64,000 bases of DNA, taken from Streptomyces lichenis (lineage in GTDB: Bacteria; Actinomycetota; Actinomycetes; Streptomycetales; Streptomycetaceae). Every line of letters begins with the position of its first letter. Within the stretch, counting starts at the first letter, position 1. Location of the stretch: positions 224,719 to 288,718 of the forward strand of contig NZ_JALPTH010000006.1 of NCBI RefSeq assembly GCF_023218175.1, in the 5' to 3' direction. The notes beneath the pieces were generated by a model that ran no database searches, was not told the origin of the DNA, and was given only the letters and a program-made list of their open reading frames with translations. A program made the position numbers and the translations under genes. Of this stretch, positions 7,416 through 16,447 are shown in pieces.

Positions 7416-7434
7416 ACCCCATCACTGCAAGGGG

Positions 7435-8865
7435 TCAGGCCTGCTTCTCGCCGCCCAGGTGGTGCACCCGCACCATGTTGGTGGTGCCGGGGACGCCGGG
7501 GGGCGAGCCGGCGGTGATGACCATGGTGTCGCCCTGGTTGTAGCGCTGGAGCTTCAGCAGCTCGGCGTCGACCAGGTCGACCATGGCGTCGGTGTTGTCG
7601 ACGTGGGGGACGACGAAGGACTCCACGCCCCAGCTCAGGGCGAGCTGGTTGCGGGTGGCCTCCTCGGTGGTGAAGGCCAGGATCGGCTGGCCCGCGCGGT
7701 AGCGGGAGAGGCGGCGGGCGGTGTCGCCGGACTTGGTGAAGGCGATCAGCGCCTTGCCGTCCAGGAAGTCGGCGATCTCGGCGGCGGCGCGGGCGACCGA
7801 GCCGCCCTGGGTGCGCGGCTTCTTGCCGGGGACCAGGGGCTGGAGGCCCTTGGAGAGCAGCTCCTCCTCGGCCGCGGAGACGATCTTGGACATCGTCTTG
7901 ACGGTCTCGATCGGGTAGGCGCCCACCGAGGACTCGGCGGAGAGCATCACCGCGTCGGCGCCGTCCAGGATGGCGTTGGCGACGTCGGAGGCCTCGGCGC
8001 GGGTCGGCCGAGAGTTGGTGATCATCGACTCCATCATCTGGGTCGCCACGATCACCGGCTTGGCGTTGCGGCGGCACAGCTCGATCAGCCGCTTCTGCAC
8101 CATCGGGACCTTCTCCAGCGGGTACTCCACCGCCAGGTCGCCGCGGGCCACCATCACCCCGTCGAAGGCCATGACCACGTCCGCCATGTTCTCGACGGCC
8201 TGCGGCTTCTCCACCTTGGCGATGACCGGGACCCGGCGGCCCTCCTCGTCCATCACCTTGTGCACGTCCTTGACGTCACTGGCGTCCCGCACGAAGGAGA
8301 GGGCGACCAGGTCGCAGCCCATCCGCAGGGCGAACCGCAGGTCGTCCACGTCCTTCTCGGACAGCGCCGGGACGTTCACCGCCGCGCCGGGCAGGTTGAT
8401 GCCCTTGTGGTCGGAGACGACGCCGCCCTCCACGACGATCGTCTTCACCCGCGGGCCCTCGACCTCGACCACCCGCAGCTCGACGTTGCCGTCGTTGATC
8501 AGCACCTGGTCGCCCTTGGAGACGTCCCCCGGCAGACCCTTGTACGTGGTGCCGCAGACCGACTTGTCGCCGGGGACGTCCTCGGTGGTGATGGTGAACT
8601 CGTCACCGCGCACCAGCTCGACCGGGCCCTCGGCGAAGGTCTCCAGGCGGATCTTCGGACCCTGGAGGTCCGCCAGCACGCCCACCGCGCGGCCGGTGTC
8701 CTCGGCGGCCTGCCGGACGCGGTGGTACCGCTCCTCGTGCTCAGCGTGGGATCCGTGGCTCATGTTGAAGCGGGCCACGTTCATACCGGCCTCGATGAGC
8801 GCTTTCAGCTGCTCGTACGAGTCGACGGCGGGGCCCAGTGTGCAGACGATTTTGGAACGGCGCAT
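7435..8865 (-). CDS. pyk: Pyruvate kinase
   Basis: A 476-residue cytoplasmic enzyme converting phosphoenolpyruvate and ADP to pyruvate and ATP. It shows the N-terminal MRRSKIVCTLGPAVDSYEQL, the substrate region NMSHGSHAEH, the metal/catalytic segment MVARGDLAVEYPLEKVP, the signature VIATQMMESM, and a C-terminal regulatory domain (ALIAFTKSGDTARRLSRYR). Length is normal for a bacterial enzyme. AGGAT lies 8 bases before the ATG. The upstream 50 bases hold an unusual triple half-site operator (8895-8917). It neighbours ackA-pta and pfkA, forming a block for lower glycolysis and acetate overflow. S. coelicolor carries two pyk genes; this context matches the copy beside ackA, as I recall. Confidence 0.97.
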   Translation of the reverse strand: MRRSKIVCTLGPAVDSYEQLKALIEAGMNVARFNMSHGSHAEHEERYHRVRQAAEDTGRAVGVLADLQGPKIRLETFAEGPVELVRGDEFTITTEDVPGDKSVCGTTYKGLPGDVSKGDQVLINDGNVELRVVEVEGPRVKTIVVEGGVVSDHKGINLPGAAVNVPALSEKDVDDLRFALRMGCDLVALSFVRDASDVKDVHKVMDEEGRRVPVIAKVEKPQAVENMADVVMAFDGVMVARGDLAVEYPLEKVPMVQKRLIELCRRNAKPVIVATQMMESMITNSRPTRAEASDVANAILDGADAVMLSAESSVGAYPIETVKTMSKIVSAAEEELLSKGLQPLVPGKKPRTQGGSVARAAAEIADFLDGKALIAFTKSGDTARRLSRYRAGQPILAFTTEEATRNQLALSWGVESFVVPHVDNTDAMVDLVDAELLKLQRYNQGDTMVITAGSPPGVPGTTNMVRVHHLGGEKQA

Positions 8866-8894
8866 AAGGCGGATCCTATCGGTTTGTTTCAGCG

Positions 8895-8917
8895 CGGAAT
8901 ATTCCGTCTAGCGGAAT
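8895..8917. promoter_or_regulatory. Overlapping ATTCCG/CGGAAT palindromes upstream of pyk
   Basis: CGGAATATTCCG (8895-8906) is a perfect 12-base palindrome and its right half also pairs with CGGAAT at 8912-8917 across TCTAG. Three alternating copies of one half-site 30-52 bases before the pyk start suggest a regulatory protein site. Confidence 0.55.
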
Positions 8918-9001
8918 GTACAAATGGGCGTGAGGTCGCTCACTCGTGCCCTCTTCCCTTTATCCGGTTCTGCTGATGCTGCTGTCCGCCGCCCGGGGAA
9001 C

Positions 9002-10267
9002 TCACTCCTTGCCGTGCCGGGCGCCTCGGTCCCGGAGGTCGCCGCCGCCGCGCACCAGGGCGTAGCTCTGCCGGGCGATCTCCAGCTCCTCGTCGGTCGG
9101 CACCACGGCCACCGCGACCCGCGCGTACTCCGGGGAGATCAGCCGCGGCTCGCCCGAGCGCACCGCGTTCAGCCCCGCGTCCACCGCCAGCCCCAGCTCC
9201 TCCAGGCCCTCCACCGCGGCCGCCCGCACCTCCGCCGCGTTCTCCCCGACCCCGGCGGTGAACACCACCGCGTCCACCCGCCCCAGCACCGCGTAGTAGG
9301 CACCGATGTACTTCTTCAGCCGGTGGATGTAGACGTCGAAAGCGAGCCGCGCCCGCTCGTCGCCCTCGTCGATCCGCCGCCGGATCTCCCGCATGTCGTT
9401 GTCGCCGCAGAGCCCGACCAGGCCGCTCTTCTTGTTCAGAAGGGCGTCGATCTCCTGGTTGGACATTCCCGCGTTGCGCTCCAGGTGGAAGACGACCGCC
9501 GGGTCCAGGTCGCCGGAGCGGGTGCCCATCACCAGCCCCTCCAGCGGGGTCAGCCCCATCGAGGTGTCCAGGCACCGGCCGCCCGCCACCGCCGAGGCCG
9601 AGGCGCCGTTGCCCAGGTGCAGCACGATCACGTTGACCTCGGCGGGGTCCCGGTTCAGCAGCTTCGCGGTACGGGCCGAGACATACGCGTGCGAGGTGCC
9701 GTGGAAGCCGTAGCGCCGGATCCGGTGCGCGTCCGCGGTCTCGGTGTCGATCGCGTACCGGGCCGCGTACTCCGGCATCGTGGTGTGGAAGGCGGTGTCG
9801 AAGACCGCCACCTGCGGCAGGTCCGGCCGCAGCGCCATCGCGGTACGGATCCCGGTGATGTTCGCCGGGTTGTGCAGCGGCGCCACCGGCACCAGCCGCT
9901 CGATCTCGGCCAGCACCTCGTCGGTGACCACGGTCGGCTCGGAGAACTTCAGCCCGCCGTGCACCACCCGGTGGCCGATCGCCGCCAGCTCGGGGGAGTC
10001 CAGGCCCACCCCGTCCGCCGACAGCTCCTCGGCGACCGCCTTCAGTGCCGCCTCATGGTCGGGCACCTGCGCGGTCCGCTCCCGCTTCTCCCCGGCGTCC
10101 GGCCCCAGCGGGGTGTGCGCGATCCGCGAGGAGCCCTCCCCGATCCGCTCCACCAGTCCGGCCGCCAGCCGGGTGCCGTCGCCCATGTCGAGCAGCTGAT
10201 ACTTCAGCGAGGAGGAGCCGGAGTTGAGGACGAGGACGCGGGTGGGGGAGGAGGGTGAGTCAGTCAC
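9002..10267 (-). CDS. ackA: Acetate kinase
   Basis: A 421-residue enzyme interconverting acetyl phosphate + ADP and acetate + ATP. The first ASKHA motif VLVLNSGSSSLKYQLLDM, HRVVHGG, the FDTAFH segment, VLHLGNGASA and the C-terminal VFTAGVGENA are all present. GTG 10267 is preferred because AGAAGG lies 10 bases upstream and it gives the usual short lead before VLVLNSG. An ATG at 10327 forms an ATGA overlap with the pta stop and would add 20 Pro/Glu-rich residues; it cannot be excluded. It is cotranscribed after pta, the classical order for the acetate switch. Confidence 0.96.
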   Translation of the reverse strand: MTDSPSSPTRVLVLNSGSSSLKYQLLDMGDGTRLAAGLVERIGEGSSRIAHTPLGPDAGEKRERTAQVPDHEAALKAVAEELSADGVGLDSPELAAIGHRVVHGGLKFSEPTVVTDEVLAEIERLVPVAPLHNPANITGIRTAMALRPDLPQVAVFDTAFHTTMPEYAARYAIDTETADAHRIRRYGFHGTSHAYVSARTAKLLNRDPAEVNVIVLHLGNGASASAVAGGRCLDTSMGLTPLEGLVMGTRSGDLDPAVVFHLERNAGMSNQEIDALLNKKSGLVGLCGDNDMREIRRRIDEGDERARLAFDVYIHRLKKYIGAYYAVLGRVDAVVFTAGVGENAAEVRAAAVEGLEELGLAVDAGLNAVRSGEPRLISPEYARVAVAVVPTDEELEIARQSYALVRGGGDLRDRGARHGKE

Positions 10268-10323
10268 GGTTCGGTGGCCTTCTGGTACGGGGGCGGGGGT
10301 GCCGTTCTCTGAGGTCGGGGCGC

Positions 10324-12396
10324 TCATGAGGCGGCCTGGGACTGGATCGCGGTGATGGCGACCGTGTTGACGATGTCGCTCACCAGCGCGCCCCGCGAGA
10401 GGTCGTTGACCGGCTTGCGCAGACCCTGGAGGACCGGCCCGACCGCCACCGCCCCGGCCGAACGCTGCACGGCCTTGTAGGTGTTGTTGCCGGTGTTGAG
10501 GTCCGGGAAGATCAGCACCGTGGCCCGCCCGGCCACCTCCGAGTCCGGCAGCTTGGTCGCCGCCACCGAGGGCTCCACCGCCGCGTCGTACTGGATCGGG
10601 CCCTCGATCCGCAGCTCCGGGTGGGCGGCGCGCACCAGCTCGGTCGCCTCGCGCACCTTGTCCACGTCCGCGCCGGTGCCGGAGGTGCCGGTGGAGTACG
10701 AGAGCATCGCGATCCGCGGCTCCACCCCGAAGCGCGCCGCGGTGGCCGCCGACTGCACCGCGATGTCGGCCAGCTGCTCGGCGTTCGGGTCCGGGTTGAC
10801 CGCGCAGTCGCCGTACACCAGCACCTCGTCGGCCAGGCACATGAAGAAGACCGAGGAGACGATGGAGGCCCCCGGCTTGGTCTTGATGATCTCGAAGGCG
10901 GGGCGGATGGTGGCCGCCGTGGAGTGCACCGAGCCCGACACCATCCCGTCGGCCAGGCCCTCCTGCACCATCAGGGTGCCGAAGTAGTTGACGTCCGAGA
11001 CCACGTCGTACGCCAGCTCCACCGAGACCCCGCGGTGGGCGCGCAGCTCCGCGTACCGCTCGGCGAAGCGCTGGCGCAGCTCGGAGGTGGCCGGGTCGAT
11101 GATCTGGGTGGCGCCCAGGTCGATCCCGAGGTCCGCGGCCTTCTTGCGGACCGCCTCCACCGGGCCGAGCAGGGTCAGATCGCACACCGCCCGGCGCACC
11201 AGGACGTCGGCCGCGCGCAGCACCCGCTCCTCGGTGCCCTCCGGCAGCACCACCCGGCGGCGGTCCGCCCGGGCCTGCTCCAGCAGGGTGTGCTCGAACA
11301 TCATCGGGGTCACCCGGCCGCTGCTGGCCACCGAGAACCGTTTCAGCAGCGCCCCGGTGTCCACATGCCGCTCGAACAACCCGAGCGCGGTCTCCGCCTT
11401 GCGCGGGGTGGCCGCGTTCAGCTTGCCCTCCAGCGAGAACAGCTCGGCGGCGGTCGGGAAGCTGGTGCCGCTCACCGACAGCACCGGGGTGCCCGGCGCC
11501 AGCCGCGCGGCCAGCGTCAGCACCTCGGCGGGCGGCCGTTCGTCCAGGGTGAGCAGCACCCCCGCGATGGGCGGCGTACCGGCCGAGTGCGCGGCGAGCG
11601 CCCCGACCACCAGATCGGCCCGGTCGCCGGGGGTGACCACCAGGCAGCCCGGGGTCAGCGCGTTGAGGAAGTTCGGCAGCATCGCGCCGCCGAAGACGAA
11701 GTGCAGCGCGTCCCGGGCCAGCCCCGAGTCGTCGCCGAGCACGATCTCGGCGCCCAGATGGTGGGCGATCTGCGAGACGGTCGGCGCGGAGAGCGCGGGC
11801 TCGTCCGGCAGTACGTAGCTGGGCACCGGCAGCTGCGACTCCAGCCGCTCGGCGATCGCGGCCCGGTCGGCGGCGGCCACCCGGTTGGCGACCATGGCGA
11901 TGACGTCGCAGCCCAGGCTCTCGTACGCGCGGAAGGCGTTGCGGGTCTCGGCCCGCACCGACTCCGCGCTCTGCCCCTTGCCGCCGACCACGGCTATCAC
12001 CGCGGCGCCGAACTCGTTGGCCAGCCGGGCGTTGAGCGCCAGCTCTTCGGGCAGCTGGGTGCCGGCGAAGTCGGTGCCGAGGACCAGCACCACCTCGTAC
12101 TCCCGCGCCACCCGGTGGAACCGATCCACCAGCGTGGACACCAGCTCGTCGATGCCCCGCTCGGCCTGGAGCGCGGTGGCCTCGTGGTAGTCCATCCCGT
12201 AGACGGTGGCCGGGTCCTGGGACAGCCGGTAGCGCACCCGCAGCAGGTCGAACAGCCGGTCCGGCCCGTCGTGCACCAGCGGCCGGAACACCCCCACCCG
12301 GTCCACTTGGCGGGTCAGGAGCTCCATGACTCCCAGCTCCACGACCTGGCGGCCGTCCCCGCGGTCGATCCCGGTCACGTACACGCTGCGCGCCAC
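10324..12396 (-). CDS. pta: Phosphate acetyltransferase, long form with N-terminal AAA/DRTGG domains
   Basis: A 690-residue enzyme converting acetyl-CoA and phosphate to acetyl phosphate. Residues 1-200 form a P-loop-like synthetase-type domain beginning MARSVYVTGIDRGDGRQV, residues about 210-330 a DRTGG-type regulatory domain, and from about 370 the PTA catalytic domain (RRVVLPEGTEERVLRAADVL, GMVSGSVHSTAATIRPAF, MLSYSTGTSG, VLIFPDLNTGNNTYKAVQR). This is the three-domain class II Pta. It starts at GTG 12396 behind GGGAG with an 8-base spacer. The stop overlaps a possible ackA start (ATGA). It is divergent from pfkA across 401 bases. Confidence 0.96.
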   Translation of the reverse strand: MARSVYVTGIDRGDGRQVVELGVMELLTRQVDRVGVFRPLVHDGPDRLFDLLRVRYRLSQDPATVYGMDYHEATALQAERGIDELVSTLVDRFHRVAREYEVVLVLGTDFAGTQLPEELALNARLANEFGAAVIAVVGGKGQSAESVRAETRNAFRAYESLGCDVIAMVANRVAAADRAAIAERLESQLPVPSYVLPDEPALSAPTVSQIAHHLGAEIVLGDDSGLARDALHFVFGGAMLPNFLNALTPGCLVVTPGDRADLVVGALAAHSAGTPPIAGVLLTLDERPPAEVLTLAARLAPGTPVLSVSGTSFPTAAELFSLEGKLNAATPRKAETALGLFERHVDTGALLKRFSVASSGRVTPMMFEHTLLEQARADRRRVVLPEGTEERVLRAADVLVRRAVCDLTLLGPVEAVRKKAADLGIDLGATQIIDPATSELRQRFAERYAELRAHRGVSVELAYDVVSDVNYFGTLMVQEGLADGMVSGSVHSTAATIRPAFEIIKTKPGASIVSSVFFMCLADEVLVYGDCAVNPDPNAEQLADIAVQSAATAARFGVEPRIAMLSYSTGTSGTGADVDKVREATELVRAAHPELRIEGPIQYDAAVEPSVAATKLPDSEVAGRATVLIFPDLNTGNNTYKAVQRSAGAVAVGPVLQGLRKPVNDLSRGALVSDIVNTVAITAIQSQAAS

Positions 12397-12797
12397 GCAA
12401 GCTCTCCCGTCGCGTCTCTCGATGCGCCTCCCGAAGCGCTCCGGCGGACCCGGGTACCCGGGGGCCCGGCCGGCTACCCCGGGCCCCGGCCGGTGCCCGG
12501 CGGCACCCGGTCACCGGACGCCCGGAAGGACGCCGTACGCGGCCTGCGGAGGCTTCGGAGGGCAAATACCCCCTTGACAATACCCCTGGCGCTGAGTAGG
12601 GCGCGCCCTGGCCAGGGCGGTCGCCGGGGCCCCGCCGGGCGGCCGGACACGGGGGTCCGGGGGCACGGCCCGCCCGCCCGCCGTGGGACAATTCGGGGAG
12701 GCCCGTACGTTCCCCAACCGAGGCCGTACGCGCCCGCGATCCCTGTGTTCCTACTGATCATCCCCACCCGATCCCTACCCAGCGGGAGAGACGCACG
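12397..12797. other. Divergent promoter region between pta and pfkA
   Basis: The 401 bases hold no credible gene. A consensus TTGACA at 12574-12579 followed 17 bases later by TAGGGC (12597-12602) is a candidate housekeeping promoter reading toward pfkA, which would give a leader of roughly 190 bases. The palindrome CCCTGGCCAGGG lies at about 12605-12617. No riboswitch fold was recognised. Confidence 0.5.
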
Positions 12798-13823
<1,026 letters not shown>

Positions 13824-14534
13824 GGGGTCGCGCGGGCGCGACGGGGGACGGGATAGCGCGGGCGGGACGGCGGTGGGGCCTGCGGGCTTGCCGGGCTGGG
13901 GCTTGCGGGGCGGCGGGCTCGTGCCTGGGGACTTGCGCGGCCCGTATCTGTGGGCTGGCGGGGCTTGGGCCTGCGGAGCTAGGGCGTGCGGGCTTGCGGG
14001 GCCAGGGCGTGTGGGGCGACGGGCCTGGGCCTGTGGGCTTGCGGGGCCAGGGCGCGCGGGCTTGCGGGGTCCGGGCGTGCGGGATGACAGGGCCGTGCCT
14101 GCGGGCTTGCGGGGTTTGGGCGTGCGGGGCGGCGGGCCCGTGCCGGTGGCTTGGGGCCGTGCGGGTGGGCTTTGCGGGGTCCGGGCGTGTGGGGGTTCGC
14201 AGGGGTCGGTTGCCGGTCCGTGGGGTTTCGTCGCGGGGTGCGCGTGTCCGCGGGGGCCGGTCTGGCTTCCGGCCGTGCCTCGTCGCGCGGGCGCGATGGG
14301 GGGGGCGGGCCCCTCGTGGTGGGGCGTGCGTGTTCGCGGGGCCGGCTTTCGGTCCGTGGTTGGTCGGTCGAGGCCGTCTTTCCGTGTCCGTACGCCGGGG
14401 GTCCCGTTCCGGGTGTCCGCAAGGCGGTGACCGGCCCGTTTCCGGTGGCCGAATCGGCGCGTTCCCCTCTTGAGCGCGGCCCGCCCCGGTCGCAGGCTGT
14501 GCCGGACGGGGGCGGAGGCTGAAGGGGCGGGCGG
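13824..14534. other. Gene-free region dominated by a degenerate G-rich repeat
   Basis: All frames here are compositional artefacts: both strands stay open because of GC bias and no ribosome binding site or domain appears. The first 400 bases carry the repeat entered separately. Bases 14240-14530 are GC-rich unique sequence without recognised elements. Confidence 0.6.
13881..14200 (+). repeat. Degenerate G-rich tandem/dispersed repeat (GCGGGCTTGCGGGG...GGGCGTG)
   Basis: A unit close to GCGGGCTTGCGGGGYC followed by GGGCGTGYGGG recurs at about 13881, 13988, 14033, 14056, 14101 and 14165, with varied spacing. The plus strand has many runs of three or more G, so it could form G-quadruplex structures. 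It lies just after the pfkA stop. Confidence 0.65.
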
Positions 14535-15137
14535 ATGGCCGGTGGACGAGCGGACGGGTGCGGCCCCGGGCAGGGCCCCGAGGCCGGGGAGCCCGGTCGA
14601 AGCCACCCCTCCGCCGCGGACTCCGGCGACCAGGAGGAACTGATTCCGGAGGATCGACCGGGGCCGGTCGTCTGGGACCTCTCCGACCTCCCACTCCGGC
14701 CGCCGGACCAGGACCAGGACGTGGACCGGGTGCCCGGGATCCCGCCGGAGCCCGGCCGGTGGGACACCGTGCTGATACCGGTGCTGGCCGTGGTCGCGCT
14801 GCTGATAGCCGTCACCACCGTCGTGCTGTACGTCCTGGGGGACGCGGCCGGTCATCCGGTGCCCCCGGAGAGCCCGGTGCCGTCCGCGCCCCTCCCCGGA
14901 TCACATCCGCGCGTGCTCCCAGAAGTGGTCCACCACCCGGGCCAGATACTCGCGGCCGGCCTCGCCGCCGCTGCCACCGGTCACGTCCGAGCCCCAGCTG
15001 TTGGTCGACACCATCCGCGCCTGGTAGTCGGCGTGCAGCCGCTGGAGCACCTCCTCCAGCCGGTGGCGGGGGATCGGCAGCAGCTTGGCGATCGGTTTCA
15101 CATAGGCCTGCCAGCGGGTGGTCGCCGCGCTGCGTAG
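14535..15137 (+). CDS. Possible small single-pass membrane protein; C-terminal end uncertain
   Basis: The frame encodes 200 residues. Residues 1-75 are acidic and Pro-rich (DLSDLPLRPPDQDQDVDRVPG), residues about 79-101 form one clear membrane helix (VLIPVLAVVALLIAVTTVVLYVL), and about 20 Pro-rich residues follow. From residue 122 the frame runs antisense through the convergent HTH gene for 237 bases, where its sequence looks like a shadow. Either the true gene ends near 14900 through a frameshift, or the two genes overlap at their 3' ends. AAGGGG lies about 8 bases before ATG 14535. I do not recognise the family. Confidence 0.5.
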   Translation: MAGGRADGCGPGQGPEAGEPGRSHPSAADSGDQEELIPEDRPGPVVWDLSDLPLRPPDQDQDVDRVPGIPPEPGRWDTVLIPVLAVVALLIAVTTVVLYVLGDAAGHPVPPESPVPSAPLPGSHPRVLPEVVHHPGQILAAGLAAAATGHVRAPAVGRHHPRLVVGVQPLEHLLQPVAGDRQQLGDRFHIGLPAGGRRAA

Positions 15138-15608
15138 CAGGTCGGAGAGCTCCTCGGAGCGGCCGGTGGCCTCCAGCAGCTCGCGCGGCCCGAGCGACAG
15201 GGCTTCGGCGAGCGCGGCGGTCTGGCGTTCGGTGCCGCGCCAGCGGCCGGTCTCCTCCACCCGGAGGTATGCCTTGAGGTCCATGCCCAGCCGGCGCGCC
15301 AGGTCCGCGGGGGCGACCGCGCGGGCGATCCGGTGCTCCCGCAGGGTGGTCGCGGCGGCCAGCAGTTCGCCCGGTGAACACCACAGCACTCCGGCGAGGG
15401 CGCTGAGTTCCCGGGCGTCGGGCGAGGCGTGGCCGCGCTCCCAGGCGATCACGGTCTCGGGCGCGACACCGAGTCCGTACTGCGCCCGAAGCCCGTACGC
15501 CACATGCGCGGGAGCCATACCCAGCGCCTCGCGCAGCCGACGCGCGGCGAGGGCGTTGAACGGTGGTGAAGGTGGGGAGGGGTGCACGCGCACACGGTAG
15601 GAGCGCAC
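14901..15608 (-). CDS. Helix-turn-helix (XRE-like) DNA-binding protein
   Basis: A 235-residue protein with two helix-turn-helix regions: residues about 20-80 (LREALGMAPAHVAYGLRAQYGLGVAPETVIAWERGHASPD) and about 95-145 (ADLARRLGMDLKAYLRVEETGRWRGTERQTAALAEALSL), both of lambda-repressor/XRE type. The C-terminal 90 residues are helical (WQAYVKPIAKLLPIPRHRLEEVLQRLHADYQARM) and may be a dimer or ligand domain. It starts at GTG 15608. It is convergent with the membrane-protein frame at 14535 and has no obvious target operon. A Streptomyces developmental or metabolic regulator is possible but unproven. Confidence 0.8.
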   Translation of the reverse strand: MRSYRVRVHPSPPSPPFNALAARRLREALGMAPAHVAYGLRAQYGLGVAPETVIAWERGHASPDARELSALAGVLWCSPGELLAAATTLREHRIARAVAPADLARRLGMDLKAYLRVEETGRWRGTERQTAALAEALSLGPRELLEATGRSEELSDLLRSAATTRWQAYVKPIAKLLPIPRHRLEEVLQRLHADYQARMVSTNSWGSDVTGGSGGEAGREYLARVVDHFWEHARM

Positions 15609-15742
15609 GGTGACAGCTGGCTACGGTGTGTTCACCCAAGGCCGGAAGTCGTAGGAACGTCCAGAACGCCCCACCTGTCGCCTACCTGTCGGTAATCCAC
15701 CGGCTCGTTCGAACCAGCGCGGACGCCGGAAAGAGGTCTCCC

Positions 15743-16447
15743 TCATGGCCGTGGGGTGCCGCTGACCCAGCGGTACTGGAACTCCGGGCGGCCCACCTGC
15801 CCGTACTGGGGGCTGCGGTCGGCGCGGCCGGCGTCGACCAGGTGCTCCAGATAGCGGCGGGCCGTGATGCGGGAGATGCCGACGGCGGCGCCGGCCTCGG
15901 CGGCGGTCATCCCGGTGTCCGAGGCGCGCAGGGCGCCGGTCACCGCGGTGAGGGTCGGGGCGCTCAGCCCCTTGGGCAGGGCGGCCGGCCGCGGGGTGCG
16001 CAGGGCGGCCAGCGCCCGGTCCACCTCCTCCTGACCGGAGGCCTCCCCGGCGGCGGCCCGGAACTCGGCGTACCGCACCAGCCGGTCCCGCAGGGTGGCG
16101 AAGGTGAAGGGCTTCAGCACGTACTGGACCACCCCGAGCGAGACGCCCTCCCGGACCACGGACAGGTCGCGGGCCGAGGTGACGGCGATGACATCGGCGT
16201 GGTGCCCGGCCGCCCGCAGCGAGCGGAGCAGGTGCAGCCCGTGGCCGTCGGGCAGGTAGAGGTCCAGCAGGATCAGATCCACGGGGGTCCGCTCCAGCAG
16301 CCGGGCCGCGGTGGCCCGCGAGTGGGCGGTGCCGACGACGGAGAAGCCCGGCACCCGCCCGGCGTACAGCGCGTGCGCGTCGGCGGCCACCGGGTCGTCC
16401 TCGACCACCAGCACCCGGATGGGCCCCGGCGCCTGGGTACCGGTCAT
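15743..16447 (-). CDS. CitB/DcuR-type response regulator
   Basis: A 234-residue response regulator. The receiver domain has acidic residues VVEDD, phospho-acceptor Asp62 in LILLDLYLPDGHG, VTSARD and the conserved Lys in YVLKPF. The C-terminal 90 residues hold a helix-turn-helix (MTAAEAGAAVGISRITARRYLEHLVDAGRADRSPQYGQVGRPEFQYRW) of the CitB/DcuR group, which control citrate or C4-dicarboxylate transporters. Its ATG overlaps the sensor kinase stop (ATGA), so the pair is translationally coupled. The divergent symporter gene 18275-19639 is the probable target. Confidence 0.93.
   Translation of the reverse strand: MTGTQAPGPIRVLVVEDDPVAADAHALYAGRVPGFSVVGTAHSRATAARLLERTPVDLILLDLYLPDGHGLHLLRSLRAAGHHADVIAVTSARDLSVVREGVSLGVVQYVLKPFTFATLRDRLVRYAEFRAAAGEASGQEEVDRALAALRTPRPAALPKGLSAPTLTAVTGALRASDTGMTAAEAGAAVGISRITARRYLEHLVDAGRADRSPQYGQVGRPEFQYRWVSGTPRP

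Noticed and set aside
12605..12617. CCCTGGCCAGGG palindrome upstream of pfkA as an operator
   Set aside because: Pure GC palindromes arise often by chance at this base composition and no second copy is present.
9002..12691. A very long minus-strand frame covering ackA and running through pta
   Set aside because: The part beyond 10327 is antisense-frame shadow of pta caused by GC bias; only the ackA segment has family motifs.
13850..14500. Several overlapping frames on both strands of the G-rich repeat
   Set aside because: Repetitive Arg/Pro/Gly composition, no ribosome binding site, no domain; they result from lack of stops in GC-rich DNA.
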